Shown in pieces: positions 1 through 10,469 of a stretch of DNA of 64,000 nucleotides. The notes under the pieces are model-generated. The model was not told the DNA's origin. It did no database searches and saw only the letters and a list, made by a program, of their open reading frames with translations. This DNA is from Streptomyces sp. HUAS 15-9 (GTDB lineage Bacteria > Actinomycetota > Actinomycetes > Streptomycetales > Streptomycetaceae). Position numbers and translations under genes: made by a program. Numbering within the stretch: position 1 is the first letter of the stretch; the number at the start of each line of letters is the position of its first letter. The stretch spans positions 7,812,001-7,876,000 of the forward strand of contig NZ_CP106798.1 in the NCBI RefSeq assembly GCF_025642155.1, written 5' to 3'.

Positions 1-78
1 GGCCGTCCCCATCCGTACCCAATGTCGTGCGGCGGCGCAGAGGCCCTGCAATATCCAGGCAATTATGGGGAGTTGACG

Positions 79-1044
79 ATGAAGACCTCCTGGCGGAGCG
101 CCTCACTTGTGGCCACGGCCGCGTCGGTGCTGATGCTCACGACGGCGTGCGGTCAGGACAATGCCACCACTCCGTCGTCGGCGGCCCAGAACGTCGGTGC
201 GACGGCCGCGGCGGGCGATTACGGCAGCGCCACCGCCGGTGCGGGCACCGGCGCCGGCAACGGCTACGGCGCCGACGGCAGCCAGAGTTCGAGTTCCCCG
301 AGCCCGGCGGCCCCCGCCGGTAAGCTGTCCGTGGCCGCCAACCCGGACCTGGGCAAGGTGCTGACCGACGGTTCCGGTCTCACCCTCTACCGTTTCGACG
401 CGGACACCGCCAATCCCCCCAAGTCGAACTGCGACGGCGACTGCGCCACGACCTGGCCGCCGGTTCCCGCGGACGACGCCACGGCCGGTGAGGGCATCGA
501 CAAGTCGCTCCTCGGCGAGGTCACCCGCTCCGACGGCACCAAGCAGCTGACCATCGGCGGCTGGCCGGCGTACCGCTACGCCAAGGACGTCAACGCCGGT
601 GACGTCAACGGCCAGGGTGTGGGCGGCAAGTGGTTCGCGCTCGCCCCCAATGGCAAGAAGGCGACCCTCTCCGCTCTGCCCGGTCTGTCCGTCCGCAAGG
701 ACGCCAAGCTCGGCGACATCGTCGTCGACAAGAACGGCATGACGGTCTACCGCTTCATCAAGGACAAGGCATGGCCCAAGTCCGTCTCGAACTGCACCGG
801 GCCCTGTCTGGAGAAGTGGCCGGCGGTCGCCGAGGTCAGCGCGAACGACACCAAGGGCGTCAAGAAGAAGGGCCTGATGGGCTTCACCCGGCCCGACAAC
901 GGCACCAAGCAGATGACGGTCAACTGCTGGCCGATCTACACCTTCTCCGGTGACAAGGCCCCCGGGGACACCAACGGTCAGGGCGTCGGCGGCACGTGGT
1001 ACGCCGTCTCGCCCGAAGGAAAGCTGGTCGGCGCGTCGGAGTAG
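79..1044 (+). CDS. Secreted lipoprotein with two PF03640-type repeats
   Basis: Predicted surface lipoprotein of 321 aa with no known enzymatic role. I chose ATG 79 over the in-frame ATG 22 because it gives a compact signal peptide (MKTSWRSA, a hydrophobic run, then lipobox LTTAC with the lipidated Cys near residue 24) and has GGGGAG just upstream. A Ser/Gly/Ala-rich low-complexity linker follows to about residue 85. Two homologous domains come next (about 95-205 and 210-320), each with a G-LTLYRF or GMTVYRF strand, a C-x3-C-x3-WP motif, and an end in DVNGQGVGG or DTNGQGVGG plus W. This is the family called secreted repeat of unknown function (COG4315). A perfect hairpin follows the gene, so it is probably monocistronic. 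Position beside the rmdA-like gene matches my recollection of SCO0930. Confidence 0.85.
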   Translation: MKTSWRSASLVATAASVLMLTTACGQDNATTPSSAAQNVGATAAAGDYGSATAGAGTGAGNGYGADGSQSSSSPSPAAPAGKLSVAANPDLGKVLTDGSGLTLYRFDADTANPPKSNCDGDCATTWPPVPADDATAGEGIDKSLLGEVTRSDGTKQLTIGGWPAYRYAKDVNAGDVNGQGVGGKWFALAPNGKKATLSALPGLSVRKDAKLGDIVVDKNGMTVYRFIKDKAWPKSVSNCTGPCLEKWPAVAEVSANDTKGVKKKGLMGFTRPDNGTKQMTVNCWPIYTFSGDKAPGDTNGQGVGGTWYAVSPEGKLVGASE

Positions 1045-1157
1045 AGATCACCTCCCCAGGGTTGATCGCCTCGCCCATGTCGTATCGGACCCACCGCGGA
1101 AGGGAGGGACGAGGACGAGCGAGAGTGCCGGACGCACGACAATCGGCGCGCGACCAC

Positions 1158-1196
1158 AGGTCCGCCCCCTTCGCACCGCACGGAGGGGGCGGACCT
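1158..1196 (+). terminator. Rho-independent-type hairpin after the lipoprotein gene
   Basis: A perfect 13-bp inverted repeat, AGGTCCGCCCCCT (1158-1170) and AGGGGGCGGACCT (1184-1196), with a 13-nt loop, lies 114 nt after the lipoprotein stop. There is no T-tract, as is usual in Streptomyces. Confidence 0.7.
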
Positions 1197-1227
1197 CTTC
1201 GCGTGGGCGCGGGGCCGCGCGCTTTGT

Positions 1228-1279
1228 GGAGACGGGGGGAACGGAGACGACGGGGGGAACGGAGACGGGGGGAACGGGG
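1228..1279 (+). repeat. G-run repeat with quadruplex potential
   Basis: Three near-copies of GGAGACGGGGGGAAC (1228-1242, 1243-1260 with a 3-nt insertion, 1261-1275) place G-runs at 1234-1239, 1252-1257, 1267-1272 and 1276-1279. Four runs of at least four G with short spacers could fold as a G-quadruplex on the + strand. They lie in the 427-bp gap upstream of the methyltransferase/rmdA-like operon. The rest of that gap holds the hairpin at 1158-1196 and no convincing ORF. Confidence 0.5.
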
Positions 1280-1471
1280 CGACTGGCCACGAACCGCCCG
1301 CACCCGACCGACGGGCCGAACACACCCCAAAGCGCAGCCCGGTGTTGCTGCAGGCAGTGACCGGGAACGGACGGTCAATTTCCGGTTCGGGTCGCTCCAT
1401 TGGCGGGCGATCAGTAGCCTCTGCTCGAACACCGGATCGGCTGACCTGTCGCCTACGCCTTGGAGAGATAC

Positions 1472-2284
1472 ATGGAGCGTCCCGCCTGGGCCCCACGAAG
1501 CATCGACATCACGGTGCCGAGCGTTTCGCGTATCTACGACTACTACCTGGGCGGATCGCACAATTTCGAGGTCGACCGCGAGGCGGCCCGCAAGGCCATG
1601 GAGTTCATGCCGGGCCTCCCGAAGATCATGCAGGCCAACCGGGCGTTCATGCGCCGGGCCGTGACCTTCGCGGCCGAGGAGGGCATCGACCAGTTCCTCG
1701 ACATCGGCTCGGGCATCCCGACCTTCGGCAACGTCCACGAGGTGGCCCGGACGGCCCGGCCCGACGCCCGCGTCGTGTACGTCGACCACGACCCGGTGGC
1801 CGTGACGCACTCCCAGGCGGTCCTGGCGGGCAACGAGCGCGCGGATGTCGTCGCCGCGGACCTCCGAAAGCCCCAGGAGATCCTGTCGAGCCCCCAAGTG
1901 GAGCGTCTGATCGACCTGAATCGGCCAGTGGCGCTGCTTCTCGTTGCCATACTGCACTTCGTGGAAGACGCGGACGACCCGTACAGTGCGGTGGCCGAGC
2001 TGCGCGAGGCGCTCGCGCCCGGCAGCCTGCTGATCCTCACGCATGCCTCGTACGAGGGAATCCCGCTGCCACCGAAGCGGGCGGAGGGTGCGGTGGACGT
2101 ATACAAGGACATTCGCAACCCGCTGATCATGCGTTCGCGCGACGAGATCGCGCGGTTCTTCGAGGGGTACGACATGGTGGAACCCGGGCTGGTGCCGATG
2201 CCTCACTGGCGGCCGCAGACGGCGCCGGAGGACGAGGATCCCTACGCCTTCTCCGGATTCGCCGGCGTGGGGCGCACGGCGTGA
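1472..2284 (+). CDS. SAM-dependent methyltransferase, DUF574/PF04672 family
   Basis: Putative S-adenosyl-methionine methyltransferase of 270 aa; its substrate is unknown to me. The first 30 residues (MERPAWAPRSID, then VSRIYDYYLGGSHNFEVDR) are a hallmark of the large actinomycete DUF574 family. A Rossmann glycine motif (FLDIGSGIPT) is near residue 75, followed by the acidic strand VVYVDHDPVA. ATG 1472 has GGAGAG four bases upstream and gives the family-typical N terminus; a TTG at 1460 would add only four residues. The stop overlaps the next gene's GTG (GTGA, 2281-2284), implying translational coupling to the cyclic-di-GMP protein. Confidence 0.88.
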   Translation: MERPAWAPRSIDITVPSVSRIYDYYLGGSHNFEVDREAARKAMEFMPGLPKIMQANRAFMRRAVTFAAEEGIDQFLDIGSGIPTFGNVHEVARTARPDARVVYVDHDPVAVTHSQAVLAGNERADVVAADLRKPQEILSSPQVERLIDLNRPVALLLVAILHFVEDADDPYSAVAELREALAPGSLLILTHASYEGIPLPPKRAEGAVDVYKDIRNPLIMRSRDEIARFFEGYDMVEPGLVPMPHWRPQTAPEDEDPYAFSGFAGVGRTA

Positions 2285-4422
2285 CCGCGGAGCCCGACGG
2301 GCCGGAAGGCAGACTGCGCCGGTTCGCGACGATCTGGAGCCGGGCCGTCTTCCCGGTGACCTCCACGTCGCTGACCCGGCCGGAGTTCGAAGAGCGACTC
2401 CTGCCGCTCGCACGCCGGTTGAGCGACGCGCTGCGGGCCCGCAGCTTCGACGCCGACGAGGCCCGGGCGGTCGGCGCGGCGCTGATCGAGGCGCACTGCA
2501 CCGACCCCGAGGCGCTCACCCGCACCCTGGACTGCGTCGACGCCTACCTGGTGCTCTACTGCGGCGAGGACGGCCCCCAGGACGAGCTGCGGATGCGCTC
2601 CTCGCGGGTCCAGCACTCCATGGCCGCCGGGTTCGCGCAGGCGCTGCGCGAGCGGACCCTGGCCGAGCAGGAGGCCATCGCCCAGGCCGCGTTGCTGGCC
2701 CAGGGCGTGGTCGCCCAGGCGCTGCACGCCAGCGAGGCCCGGTTCCGTGCGGTGTTCGAGGGCGCCGCCATAGGCATCGGCATCGCCGACCTCGCCGGTA
2801 ACGTCCTCCAGGTCAACGGGGCGCTGCTGCGCATGTTCGGCGGCTCCGAGCAGAGTCTGCTCGGCCGCAACGTCATGGAGTGGACCCATCCCGAGGACGC
2901 GCCCCAGACCTGGCGGCTCTACGACGAGCTGGTGCGCGGCGACCGTGAGCACTACCACGTCGAGAAGGCCTTCAACCGCACCGACGGAACGGTCCTGTGG
3001 ACCAATCTCACGGTCTCCCTGCTCAGGGACGCCGACGGCCGTCCGCAGTACCAGCTCGCCCTGATGGAGGACACCACCGAGCGCCGGCTGCTCAATCTGC
3101 GGCTGCGCTACGAGGCCACCCACGACGCGCTCACCGGCCTGCCCAACCGCACCCTGTTCTTCGAACGTCTGGAAAAGGCCCTGGCCGCGGGCGAGGGCCA
3201 GCGCTTCGGCCTGTGCTACCTCGACCTCGACGGCTTCAAAACCATCAACGACAGCCTCGGTCACGCGGCCGGCGACCGGCTGCTCGTCGAGGTCGCCGAC
3301 CGGCTCCAGTCCTGCGCGACCGCGCCCGGTGAGATGGTGGCGCGGCTCGGCGGCGACGAGTTCGTGGCGCTGACCACCGGTCCCGGCACCGAGCGCGAGG
3401 TCGACGAGCTCGCCGATCGCATCATGCACGCGCTCGTCACCCCGATCAGCATCGACGGCCGCGAACTCCTGGTCCGCGGCAGCATCGGCATCGTCGAGGG
3501 GCCGGCGGGCGAGCGCACCCCGGCCGAGGTGCTGCGCAGCGCCGACATCACCATGTACCGGGCCAAGTCGGCGGGCGGCAACCGCTCGGAGCTGGCCGAC
3601 CCCGAGGCCGACGCCCGCGCCATCACCCGGCACGGTCTGACCACCGCGCTTCCCGCGGCCCTGGACCGAGGCGAGTTCTTCATCGAGTACCAGCCGCTGG
3701 TCCACCTCGGCGACGGCAGCGTGCGCGGCGCCGAGGCCCTGGTGCGCTGGCTGCACCCGCAGCACGGCGTACTCGGCCCCGACCGGTTCATCCCGCTCGC
3801 CGAACACACGGGCCTGATCGTGCCGTTGGGCCGCTGGGTCCTCGAGGAGTCCGTCCGCCAGGCCCGCGACTGGCGCGAACGGCACGACCGGGCGGCCGAC
3901 GGGCCGCTGCGCATCAACGTCAACCTCTCGCCGTGCCAGCTCACCCATCCCGGTCTGGTGCAGGACACGGTGGAGATCCTGGAACGCGCGGGCGTCGCGC
4001 CCGACTCGCTGTGCCTGGAGGTCACCGAGTCCGCCCTCATCGGCGCCGACGACGCTCTGCTCAAACCGCTGCGCAGGCTCGCCGAGATGGGCGTCGACAT
4101 CGCCCTCGACGACTTCGGCACCGGCTACTCCAACCTGGCCAACCTGCGTCGTCTGCCGGTGAGCATCCTCAAGCTGGACCGCTCCTTCACCCAGAGCATG
4201 CAGCAGTTCCCGGCGGACCCGGTAGACCTCAAGATCGTCGAAGGAATCGTCTCCCTGGCCCACAGCCTGGACCTCGCGGTCACGGTGGAGGGAGTCGAAA
4301 CAGGCGCCCAGGCCGAACAACTGCGCATCCTGGGCTGCGACACGGCCCAGGGCTGGTACTACGCCCGCCCGGGCCCCCCGGACCGCCTGCACGACCTGGC
4401 CCTGGTGGACGCAACGGGCTGA
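2281..4422 (+). CDS. rmdA: PAS-GGDEF-EAL cyclic-di-GMP protein, RmdA-like
   Basis: Predicted cyclic-di-GMP turnover protein of 713 aa. In order it has an N-terminal helical region (1-145), a PAS domain starting around ASEARFRAVFEG (residue 150), a GGDEF domain with intact RLGGDEF (about 355-361), and an EAL domain with EAL at about 485-487 plus the conserved DDFGTGYSNL and KLDRSF motifs. Both catalytic motifs look intact, so either activity is possible. GTG 2281 overlaps the methyltransferase stop by 4 nt. Domain order and neighbours fit S. coelicolor RmdA (SCO0928), a phosphodiesterase needed for aerial development. That name is recalled rather than searched. Confidence 0.82.
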   Translation: MTAEPDGPEGRLRRFATIWSRAVFPVTSTSLTRPEFEERLLPLARRLSDALRARSFDADEARAVGAALIEAHCTDPEALTRTLDCVDAYLVLYCGEDGPQDELRMRSSRVQHSMAAGFAQALRERTLAEQEAIAQAALLAQGVVAQALHASEARFRAVFEGAAIGIGIADLAGNVLQVNGALLRMFGGSEQSLLGRNVMEWTHPEDAPQTWRLYDELVRGDREHYHVEKAFNRTDGTVLWTNLTVSLLRDADGRPQYQLALMEDTTERRLLNLRLRYEATHDALTGLPNRTLFFERLEKALAAGEGQRFGLCYLDLDGFKTINDSLGHAAGDRLLVEVADRLQSCATAPGEMVARLGGDEFVALTTGPGTEREVDELADRIMHALVTPISIDGRELLVRGSIGIVEGPAGERTPAEVLRSADITMYRAKSAGGNRSELADPEADARAITRHGLTTALPAALDRGEFFIEYQPLVHLGDGSVRGAEALVRWLHPQHGVLGPDRFIPLAEHTGLIVPLGRWVLEESVRQARDWRERHDRAADGPLRINVNLSPCQLTHPGLVQDTVEILERAGVAPDSLCLEVTESALIGADDALLKPLRRLAEMGVDIALDDFGTGYSNLANLRRLPVSILKLDRSFTQSMQQFPADPVDLKIVEGIVSLAHSLDLAVTVEGVETGAQAEQLRILGCDTAQGWYYARPGPPDRLHDLALVDATG

Positions 4423-4440
4423 ACCTCCGAAGCACGCCCG

Positions 4441-4775
4441 GCGCAGTTCCCCAGGGGCGCGGGGAACTGCGCGAGCAACCACACACAACCCGCACCCCCC
4501 GAAGGCGCCTGCGAGGCAGACGCAACCGGGCGCACATCACCCGGCCTGACCCTCTGGAGCACGGCCGGCGCAGTTCCCCAGGGGCGCGGGGAACTGCGCG
4601 AGCAACCACACACAACCCGCACCCCCCGAAGGCGCCTGCGAGGCAGACGCAACCGGGCGCACATCACCCGGCCTGACCCTCTGGAGCACGGCCGGCGCAG
4701 TTCCCCAGGGGCGCGGGGGACTGCGCGACAAGCCACCATGCACCCGCACCCCCGAACGGCGCCTCCGAGGCACAC
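4441..4775. repeat. 127-bp tandem repeat with embedded hairpin, about 2.6 copies
   Basis: Two nearly identical 127-bp units (4441-4567 and 4568-4694) are followed by a partial, diverged third (from 4695). Each begins with a 12-bp inverted repeat, GCGCAGTTCCCC and GGGGAACTGCGC, around an 8-nt loop; in copy three one base changed, leaving a G-T pair. The hairpins start at 4441, 4568 and 4695. About 20 nt of weaker similarity runs upstream to the rmdA-like stop codon. This hairpin sequence is a common intergenic element of Streptomyces. Here it fills the gap between two convergent genes and probably ends transcription from both sides. Confidence 0.9.
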
Positions 4776-4796
4776 GCCCCCGGGCACAAAGCAACC

Positions 4797-5681
4797 TCAC
4801 CGCTCGAGCAACATCCGCTGCAACTCCCGCGCGGCCCGAGGCGGAGCCACATCGCTGCGATGTGCCAACGCGATCGTCCGATACAACCCCGGCCGAGCGA
4901 GCGGAGTGACCCGCAGGCCCCGGCCCGACCGCGTCGCCACCATCCGCGGTACGACGGCCACGCCGAGCCCCGCCCGCACAAACCCCAGCACCGCGTCCAT
5001 CTCACCCCCCTCCACGGCGAAGTCCGGCTCGAACCCCGCGGAGCGGCACGCCGCCACCGTGAGCTCGCGCAGGTCGTAGCCGTGCCGGAACATCACCAGA
5101 CGCTCGCCCTCCAGGTCGGCGATGCGCACGGCCGGCTCGCCCCGCCCCGGTGCGGGCGCCTCCGGCGACGACACCACCACCAGGTCCTCCCGCAGCAGTT
5201 CCACCGTGGTGAGGGCGGGCGAGGCGGGCGGCAGCGGGAGCACGATCAGGGCGAGGTCCAGGGCGCCGCGCGCCAGCTCCCGTACGAGATCGAGGGAGCC
5301 GCCCTCCTCGATCAGCAGCCGGATGCCGGGATAGCGGTCGTGGAAGGCCCGCAGCACGTCCGGCAGCAGCCCGGTGCACACGCTCGGCGTGGCGCCCAGC
5401 CGGACGCGGCCACCGCGCAGCTGCACCAGCTCCTGCACCTCGTGCCGGGCCGTGTCGGCGTCGGCCAGGATCCGCCGGGCCAGCGGCAGCAGAGCCTCGC
5501 CCGCATCGGTGAGCGTGATGTTGCCGCGCGCCCGCAGGAACAGATCCGCCCCCAGCTCCCGCTCCAGCGCCTTGATCTGCTGGGACAGGGACGGCTGTGC
5601 GACATGGACCAGCTCGGCGGCCCGGGTGAAGTGCCGGGTCTCGGCGACCGCCACGAAGTACTGGAGCTGTTGGAACTGCAT
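4797..5681 (-). CDS. LysR-family regulator divergent from sdhCAB
   Basis: Transcription factor of 294 aa. The N-terminal winged helix-turn-helix is typical (MQFQQLQYFVAVAETRHFTRAAE, then AQPSLSQQIKALERELG), followed by a substrate-binding effector domain from about residue 90. I used ATG 5681 because MQFQQLQYF is the canonical LysR start; a longer frame to 5723 would run into the operator. It is divergent from sdhC with 84 bp between starts, and the gap holds an inverted repeat (5683-5711). It is probably an autoregulator and controller of the succinate dehydrogenase operon. The ligand is not evident from sequence. Confidence 0.9.
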   Translation of the reverse strand: MQFQQLQYFVAVAETRHFTRAAELVHVAQPSLSQQIKALERELGADLFLRARGNITLTDAGEALLPLARRILADADTARHEVQELVQLRGGRVRLGATPSVCTGLLPDVLRAFHDRYPGIRLLIEEGGSLDLVRELARGALDLALIVLPLPPASPALTTVELLREDLVVVSSPEAPAPGRGEPAVRIADLEGERLVMFRHGYDLRELTVAACRSAGFEPDFAVEGGEMDAVLGFVRAGLGVAVVPRMVATRSGRGLRVTPLARPGLYRTIALAHRSDVAPPRAARELQRMLLER

Positions 5682-5682
5682 G

Positions 5683-5711
5683 GTTTCAGAATAGCCCCAG
5701 CCTATTGAAAC
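5683..5711. promoter_or_regulatory. Dyad operator between lysR and sdhC
   Basis: GTTTCA (5683-5688) and TGAAAC (5706-5711) flank inner arms AATAG (5690-5694) and CTATT (5702-5706), an imperfect dyad of the size LysR proteins bind. It abuts the lysR start codon and sits upstream of the presumed sdhC promoter. Confidence 0.55.
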
Positions 5712-5726
5712 AAGCCGGACCATGTC

Positions 5727-5757
5727 TTGGACCGATCGGGACCATCGGCCCTAGCGT
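5727..5757 (+). promoter_or_regulatory. Candidate sdhCAB promoter, leaderless
   Basis: TTGGAC (5727-5732), a 19-bp spacer and TAGCGT (5752-5757) end 8 nt before ATG 5766, so transcription could begin at or next to the start codon. No Shine-Dalgarno sequence is visible there. Confidence 0.4.
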
Positions 5758-5765
5758 TCTGACTC

Positions 5766-6473
5766 ATGGCTCTGGCAACGCGGACGGACCGAGGGCCGTC
5801 CATGGCACGCACGGTGTGGGACTCCACCGTAGGCAAGAAGACCGTGATGGCGGTCAGCGGCCTGATCATGCTGCTGTATCTGGTCGCGCACATGATCGGG
5901 AACCTGAAGATCTACTTCGGGGCGGGCGAGTTCAACCACTACGCCCACTGGCTGCGCACCGTCGGCGAACCGTTCATGCACTACGAGTGGACGCTGTGGC
6001 TCATCCGCGTCGTCCTGGTCGTCGCCGTGGTGGCCCACGCCACGTCCGCCTACCAGCTCAGCCGCCGTGACATCAGGGCGCGCCCCACCAAGTACGTGCA
6101 CAAGAGGCCCCGGGCGAGCTACGCCACGCGCACCATGCGCTGGGGCGGGATCATCCTCGGCCTGTTCATCGTCTGGCACCTCCTGGACCTGACCACCGGC
6201 ACCGTGCACCCCGGCGGCTTCCAGGACGGCCACCCGTACCAGAACGTCGTGGACACCTTCTCCACCTGGTACGGCAACGTCATCTACATCGTCGCGATGC
6301 TCGCGCTCGGCCTGCACATCCGGCACGGCTTCTGGAGCGCCGCACAGACCCTCGGCGTCGGCAGCCGCGCCCGCGACCGCGCCCTGAAGACCGTCGCCAA
6401 CGTACTGGCGCTGCTGCTCACGGCCGGCTTCGTCGCCGTACCCGTGGGCGTCATGACCGGAGTGGTGAGCTGA
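5766..6473 (+). CDS. sdhC: Succinate dehydrogenase cytochrome b subunit
   Basis: Membrane anchor of succinate:menaquinone oxidoreductase, 235 aa, of the single large b558-type subunit class. Five hydrophobic segments are seen, starting with [20 protein letters not shown] around residue 25-45. His residues in [28 protein letters not shown] and LHIRHGF are candidate haem ligands. Two starts are possible: ATG 5766 (leaderless) and ATG 5802 ([13 protein letters not shown]), which lies just upstream of the conserved sequence. The sdhA start follows the stop after one base. There is no separate sdhD, as expected for this Sdh1-like class. Confidence 0.9.
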   Translation: MALATRTDRGPSMARTVWDSTVGKKTVMAVSGLIMLLYLVAHMIGNLKIYFGAGEFNHYAHWLRTVGEPFMHYEWTLWLIRVVLVVAVVAHATSAYQLSRRDIRARPTKYVHKRPRASYATRTMRWGGIILGLFIVWHLLDLTTGTVHPGGFQDGHPYQNVVDTFSTWYGNVIYIVAMLALGLHIRHGFWSAAQTLGVGSRARDRALKTVANVLALLLTAGFVAVPVGVMTGVVS

Positions 6474-6474
6474 C

Positions 6475-8420
<1,946 letters not shown>

Positions 8421-8424
<4 letters not shown>

Positions 8425-9170
8425 AGCTCAACCTGCGCGTCTGGCGGCAGAAGAACGCCGACGCCGACGGCGCCATGTCCACGTACGAGGTGGACGGCAT
8501 CTCCTCCGACATGTCCTTCCTGGAGATGCTCGACACGCTCAACGAGGAGCTCATCCTCAAGGGCGAGGACCCGGTCGCCTTCGACCACGACTGCCGCGAG
8601 GGCATCTGCGGCGCGTGCTCGATGGTCATCAACGGCGACCCGCACGGCCCCGAGCGCACCACCACCTGCCAGTTGCACATGCGGTCCTTCAAGGACGGCG
8701 AGACGATCGACATCGAGCCGTGGCGGGCGTCCGCCTTCCCGGTGGTCAAGGACCTGGTCGTGGACCGGTCCGCCCTCGACCGGATCATCCAGGCGGGCGG
8801 TTACATCACCGCGCCGACGGGTGCCGCCCCCGAGGCCCACGCCACGCCGGTGCCCAAGCCGGACGCCGACTTCGCCTTCGAGCACGCCGAGTGCATCGGC
8901 TGCGGGGCGTGCGTGGCCGCGTGCCCGAACGGGGCGGCGATGCTGTTCACCTCCGCCAAGGTCAACCACCTCAACGTGCTGCCGCAGGGGTCGCCCGAGC
9001 GGGAGACACGGGTGCTGGACATGGTGGCGCAGATGGACGAGGAGGGGTTCGGCGGCTGCACGCTCGCCGGGGAGTGCCACACGGCCTGCCCCAAGGGCAT
9101 TCCGCTGACGTCCATCACGAACATGAACAAGGAGTGGCTGCGGGCCACGCGCAAGGCGGGCAAGCGGTAG
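8421..9170 (+). CDS. sdhB: Succinate dehydrogenase iron-sulfur subunit
   Basis: Electron-transfer subunit of 249 aa joining the flavoprotein to the membrane quinone site. The N-terminal plant-type ferredoxin has CREGICGAC plus a distal Cys (TTTCQ) for [2Fe-2S]. The C-terminal half has [12 protein letters not shown] for [4Fe-4S] and [12 protein letters not shown] for [3Fe-4S]. All ligand Cys residues are present. The start overlaps the sdhA stop. A perfect 12-bp hairpin at 9221-9258 probably ends the operon. Confidence 0.95.
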
Positions 9171-9220
9171 GGCTGTTGTGGGCGCGGGGCCGTCGGCCGT
9201 TCGTCGGGCGGGTGCGGACG

Positions 9221-9258
9221 GGCGGGGCCGGGAGCGGTGTTCCTCCCCCGGCCCCGCC
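9221..9258 (+). terminator. Terminator of the sdhCAB operon
   Basis: GGCGGGGCCGGG (9221-9232) and CCCGGCCCCGCC (9247-9258) form a perfect 12-bp stem with a 14-nt loop, 50 nt after sdhB. Confidence 0.7.
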
Positions 9259-9275
9259 GGGCACCCGGCCCTCGA

Positions 9276-9281
9276 TAGGCT
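9276..9281 (+). promoter_or_regulatory. -10 hexamer of a leaderless gene
   Basis: TAGGCT ends 6 nt before ATG 9288, the geometry of a leaderless Streptomyces promoter. No ribosome-binding site precedes the ATG. A convincing -35 is not visible. Confidence 0.45.
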
Positions 9282-9287
9282 GCGCGC

Positions 9288-10313
9288 ATGATCTTCGAGA
9301 ACAACGGGAGGGAGCGGTTCCTCGAGGCCGTCACGGATTTCGAGGCCGCTGTGCGCGAGCGGGACGTGGACCGTTCGGAGCGCGCGTTCGGAGAGCTGTA
9401 CCGGAGCATCGGGGAGGCGGGGGAGCAGGAGGCCGGCAAGGCCGCGCCGCGGCTCGCCGCGCTGCTGCCCGACGTACCGCCGGGGCCGCGCGGCACCATA
9501 GCCGTGATGGTCGGCGCCTGCGTGGAGCGCGGCGCCGACGCGGTGCCCTGCGCGCCGTACGTCTTCGCGGAGCTCGCCGAGACGCTCGCCGCGGTCGGTG
9601 AGTTCTGCGAACGCTGGGAGGAGACCGGCGGCGGGGACTTCCCCGACCCGGACGCCGGTGAGCCCGACCCGGCCCTCTTCGACCGGGTGGGCCCGGAGCA
9701 GGCCCTGGCCTGGCTGACGCTGCCCCAGTGGGAGATGGCCTCCGTGGCCATGCTCAGCCACGCGGCCGTGCGCACCGCGCTCGACGGTTCCCTGCGCGAC
9801 CGGCTGCTGCGGGCCGTGGGGTCCGTCGCGGAGGCGTCCGGGCACAGCTTCAAGTGTCTGGCGTACGCCCTGCTGGTCCTCGACGAGCCGCTGATGGTGC
9901 TGCACCGCCCCACCGGCACCGGCTACGCGATGCGCATGGGCGGCATCGGCGACAACTTCCAGCTGCACACCCTGCTCGCCGACGTCCTCGTCGGCGGCGG
10001 CCACGTGCCCGGCCGCGCCCCGTCCGCCCAGGAGGCGGCCGTGTGCCGGGACCAGCCCGGACAGGTGCACACCACCGGCTCCTTCAACCTCGTCACCCCC
10101 ACCGGGGAGTGGGTGTGGAACGAGGGGACGCCCAGTGACATCCCCGTCGTCGACGGAGTACGGCTGCTCGTCCTCGACCCCCCGCCCTACGAGCGGAGCT
10201 GGCCCTCGGGCCGGTTCTTCCCGAACATGACCGGCGACCTCGTCCTGGAGCGGGTGCTCGCCCCGGAGGAGGCCGGGCGGCTGCTCGCCGGATGCGTGAC
10301 CAAGGACGGCTGA
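9288..10313 (+). CDS. Conserved hypothetical protein
   Basis: A 341-aa soluble protein that I do not recognise. There is no signal peptide or membrane segment. The N-terminal half is helical and acidic (about 1-170) and could be an alpha-helical repeat fold. The C-terminal half holds Trp/Gly-rich stretches (GTGYAMRMGGIGDNFQLHTLLAD, shortened here to its key GxGYxxRxxGIxDNFQ pattern; TGSFNLVTPTGEWVWNEGTP). Repeated DNFQ/FNL motifs hint at a beta-rich C-terminal domain. It has its own leaderless-type promoter, stands between the sdh terminator and olsBA, and its codon use matches its neighbours. No function is proposed. Confidence 0.75.
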   Translation: MIFENNGRERFLEAVTDFEAAVRERDVDRSERAFGELYRSIGEAGEQEAGKAAPRLAALLPDVPPGPRGTIAVMVGACVERGADAVPCAPYVFAELAETLAAVGEFCERWEETGGGDFPDPDAGEPDPALFDRVGPEQALAWLTLPQWEMASVAMLSHAAVRTALDGSLRDRLLRAVGSVAEASGHSFKCLAYALLVLDEPLMVLHRPTGTGYAMRMGGIGDNFQLHTLLADVLVGGGHVPGRAPSAQEAAVCRDQPGQVHTTGSFNLVTPTGEWVWNEGTPSDIPVVDGVRLLVLDPPPYERSWPSGRFFPNMTGDLVLERVLAPEEAGRLLAGCVTKDG

Positions 10314-10469
10314 CCGGTCGGTAACCCCGGCGTTCAACATCCCCACATCCACTCTCCTGGCGCAGGTCACGCGCAGGCCAACCGGCATCGGAAGAACAGG
10401 AGCGGCGGCCCGTACGCACCCGGTCCGCCCTCTTCCCCCGCCGAACCGGCCCATGACCAGGAGAGAGCC

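Noticed and set aside
2242-4488. 748-codon open frame antisense to the GGDEF-EAL gene
   Set aside because: A shadow frame from high third-position G/C. It lacks domains, and the opposite strand has clear catalytic motifs.
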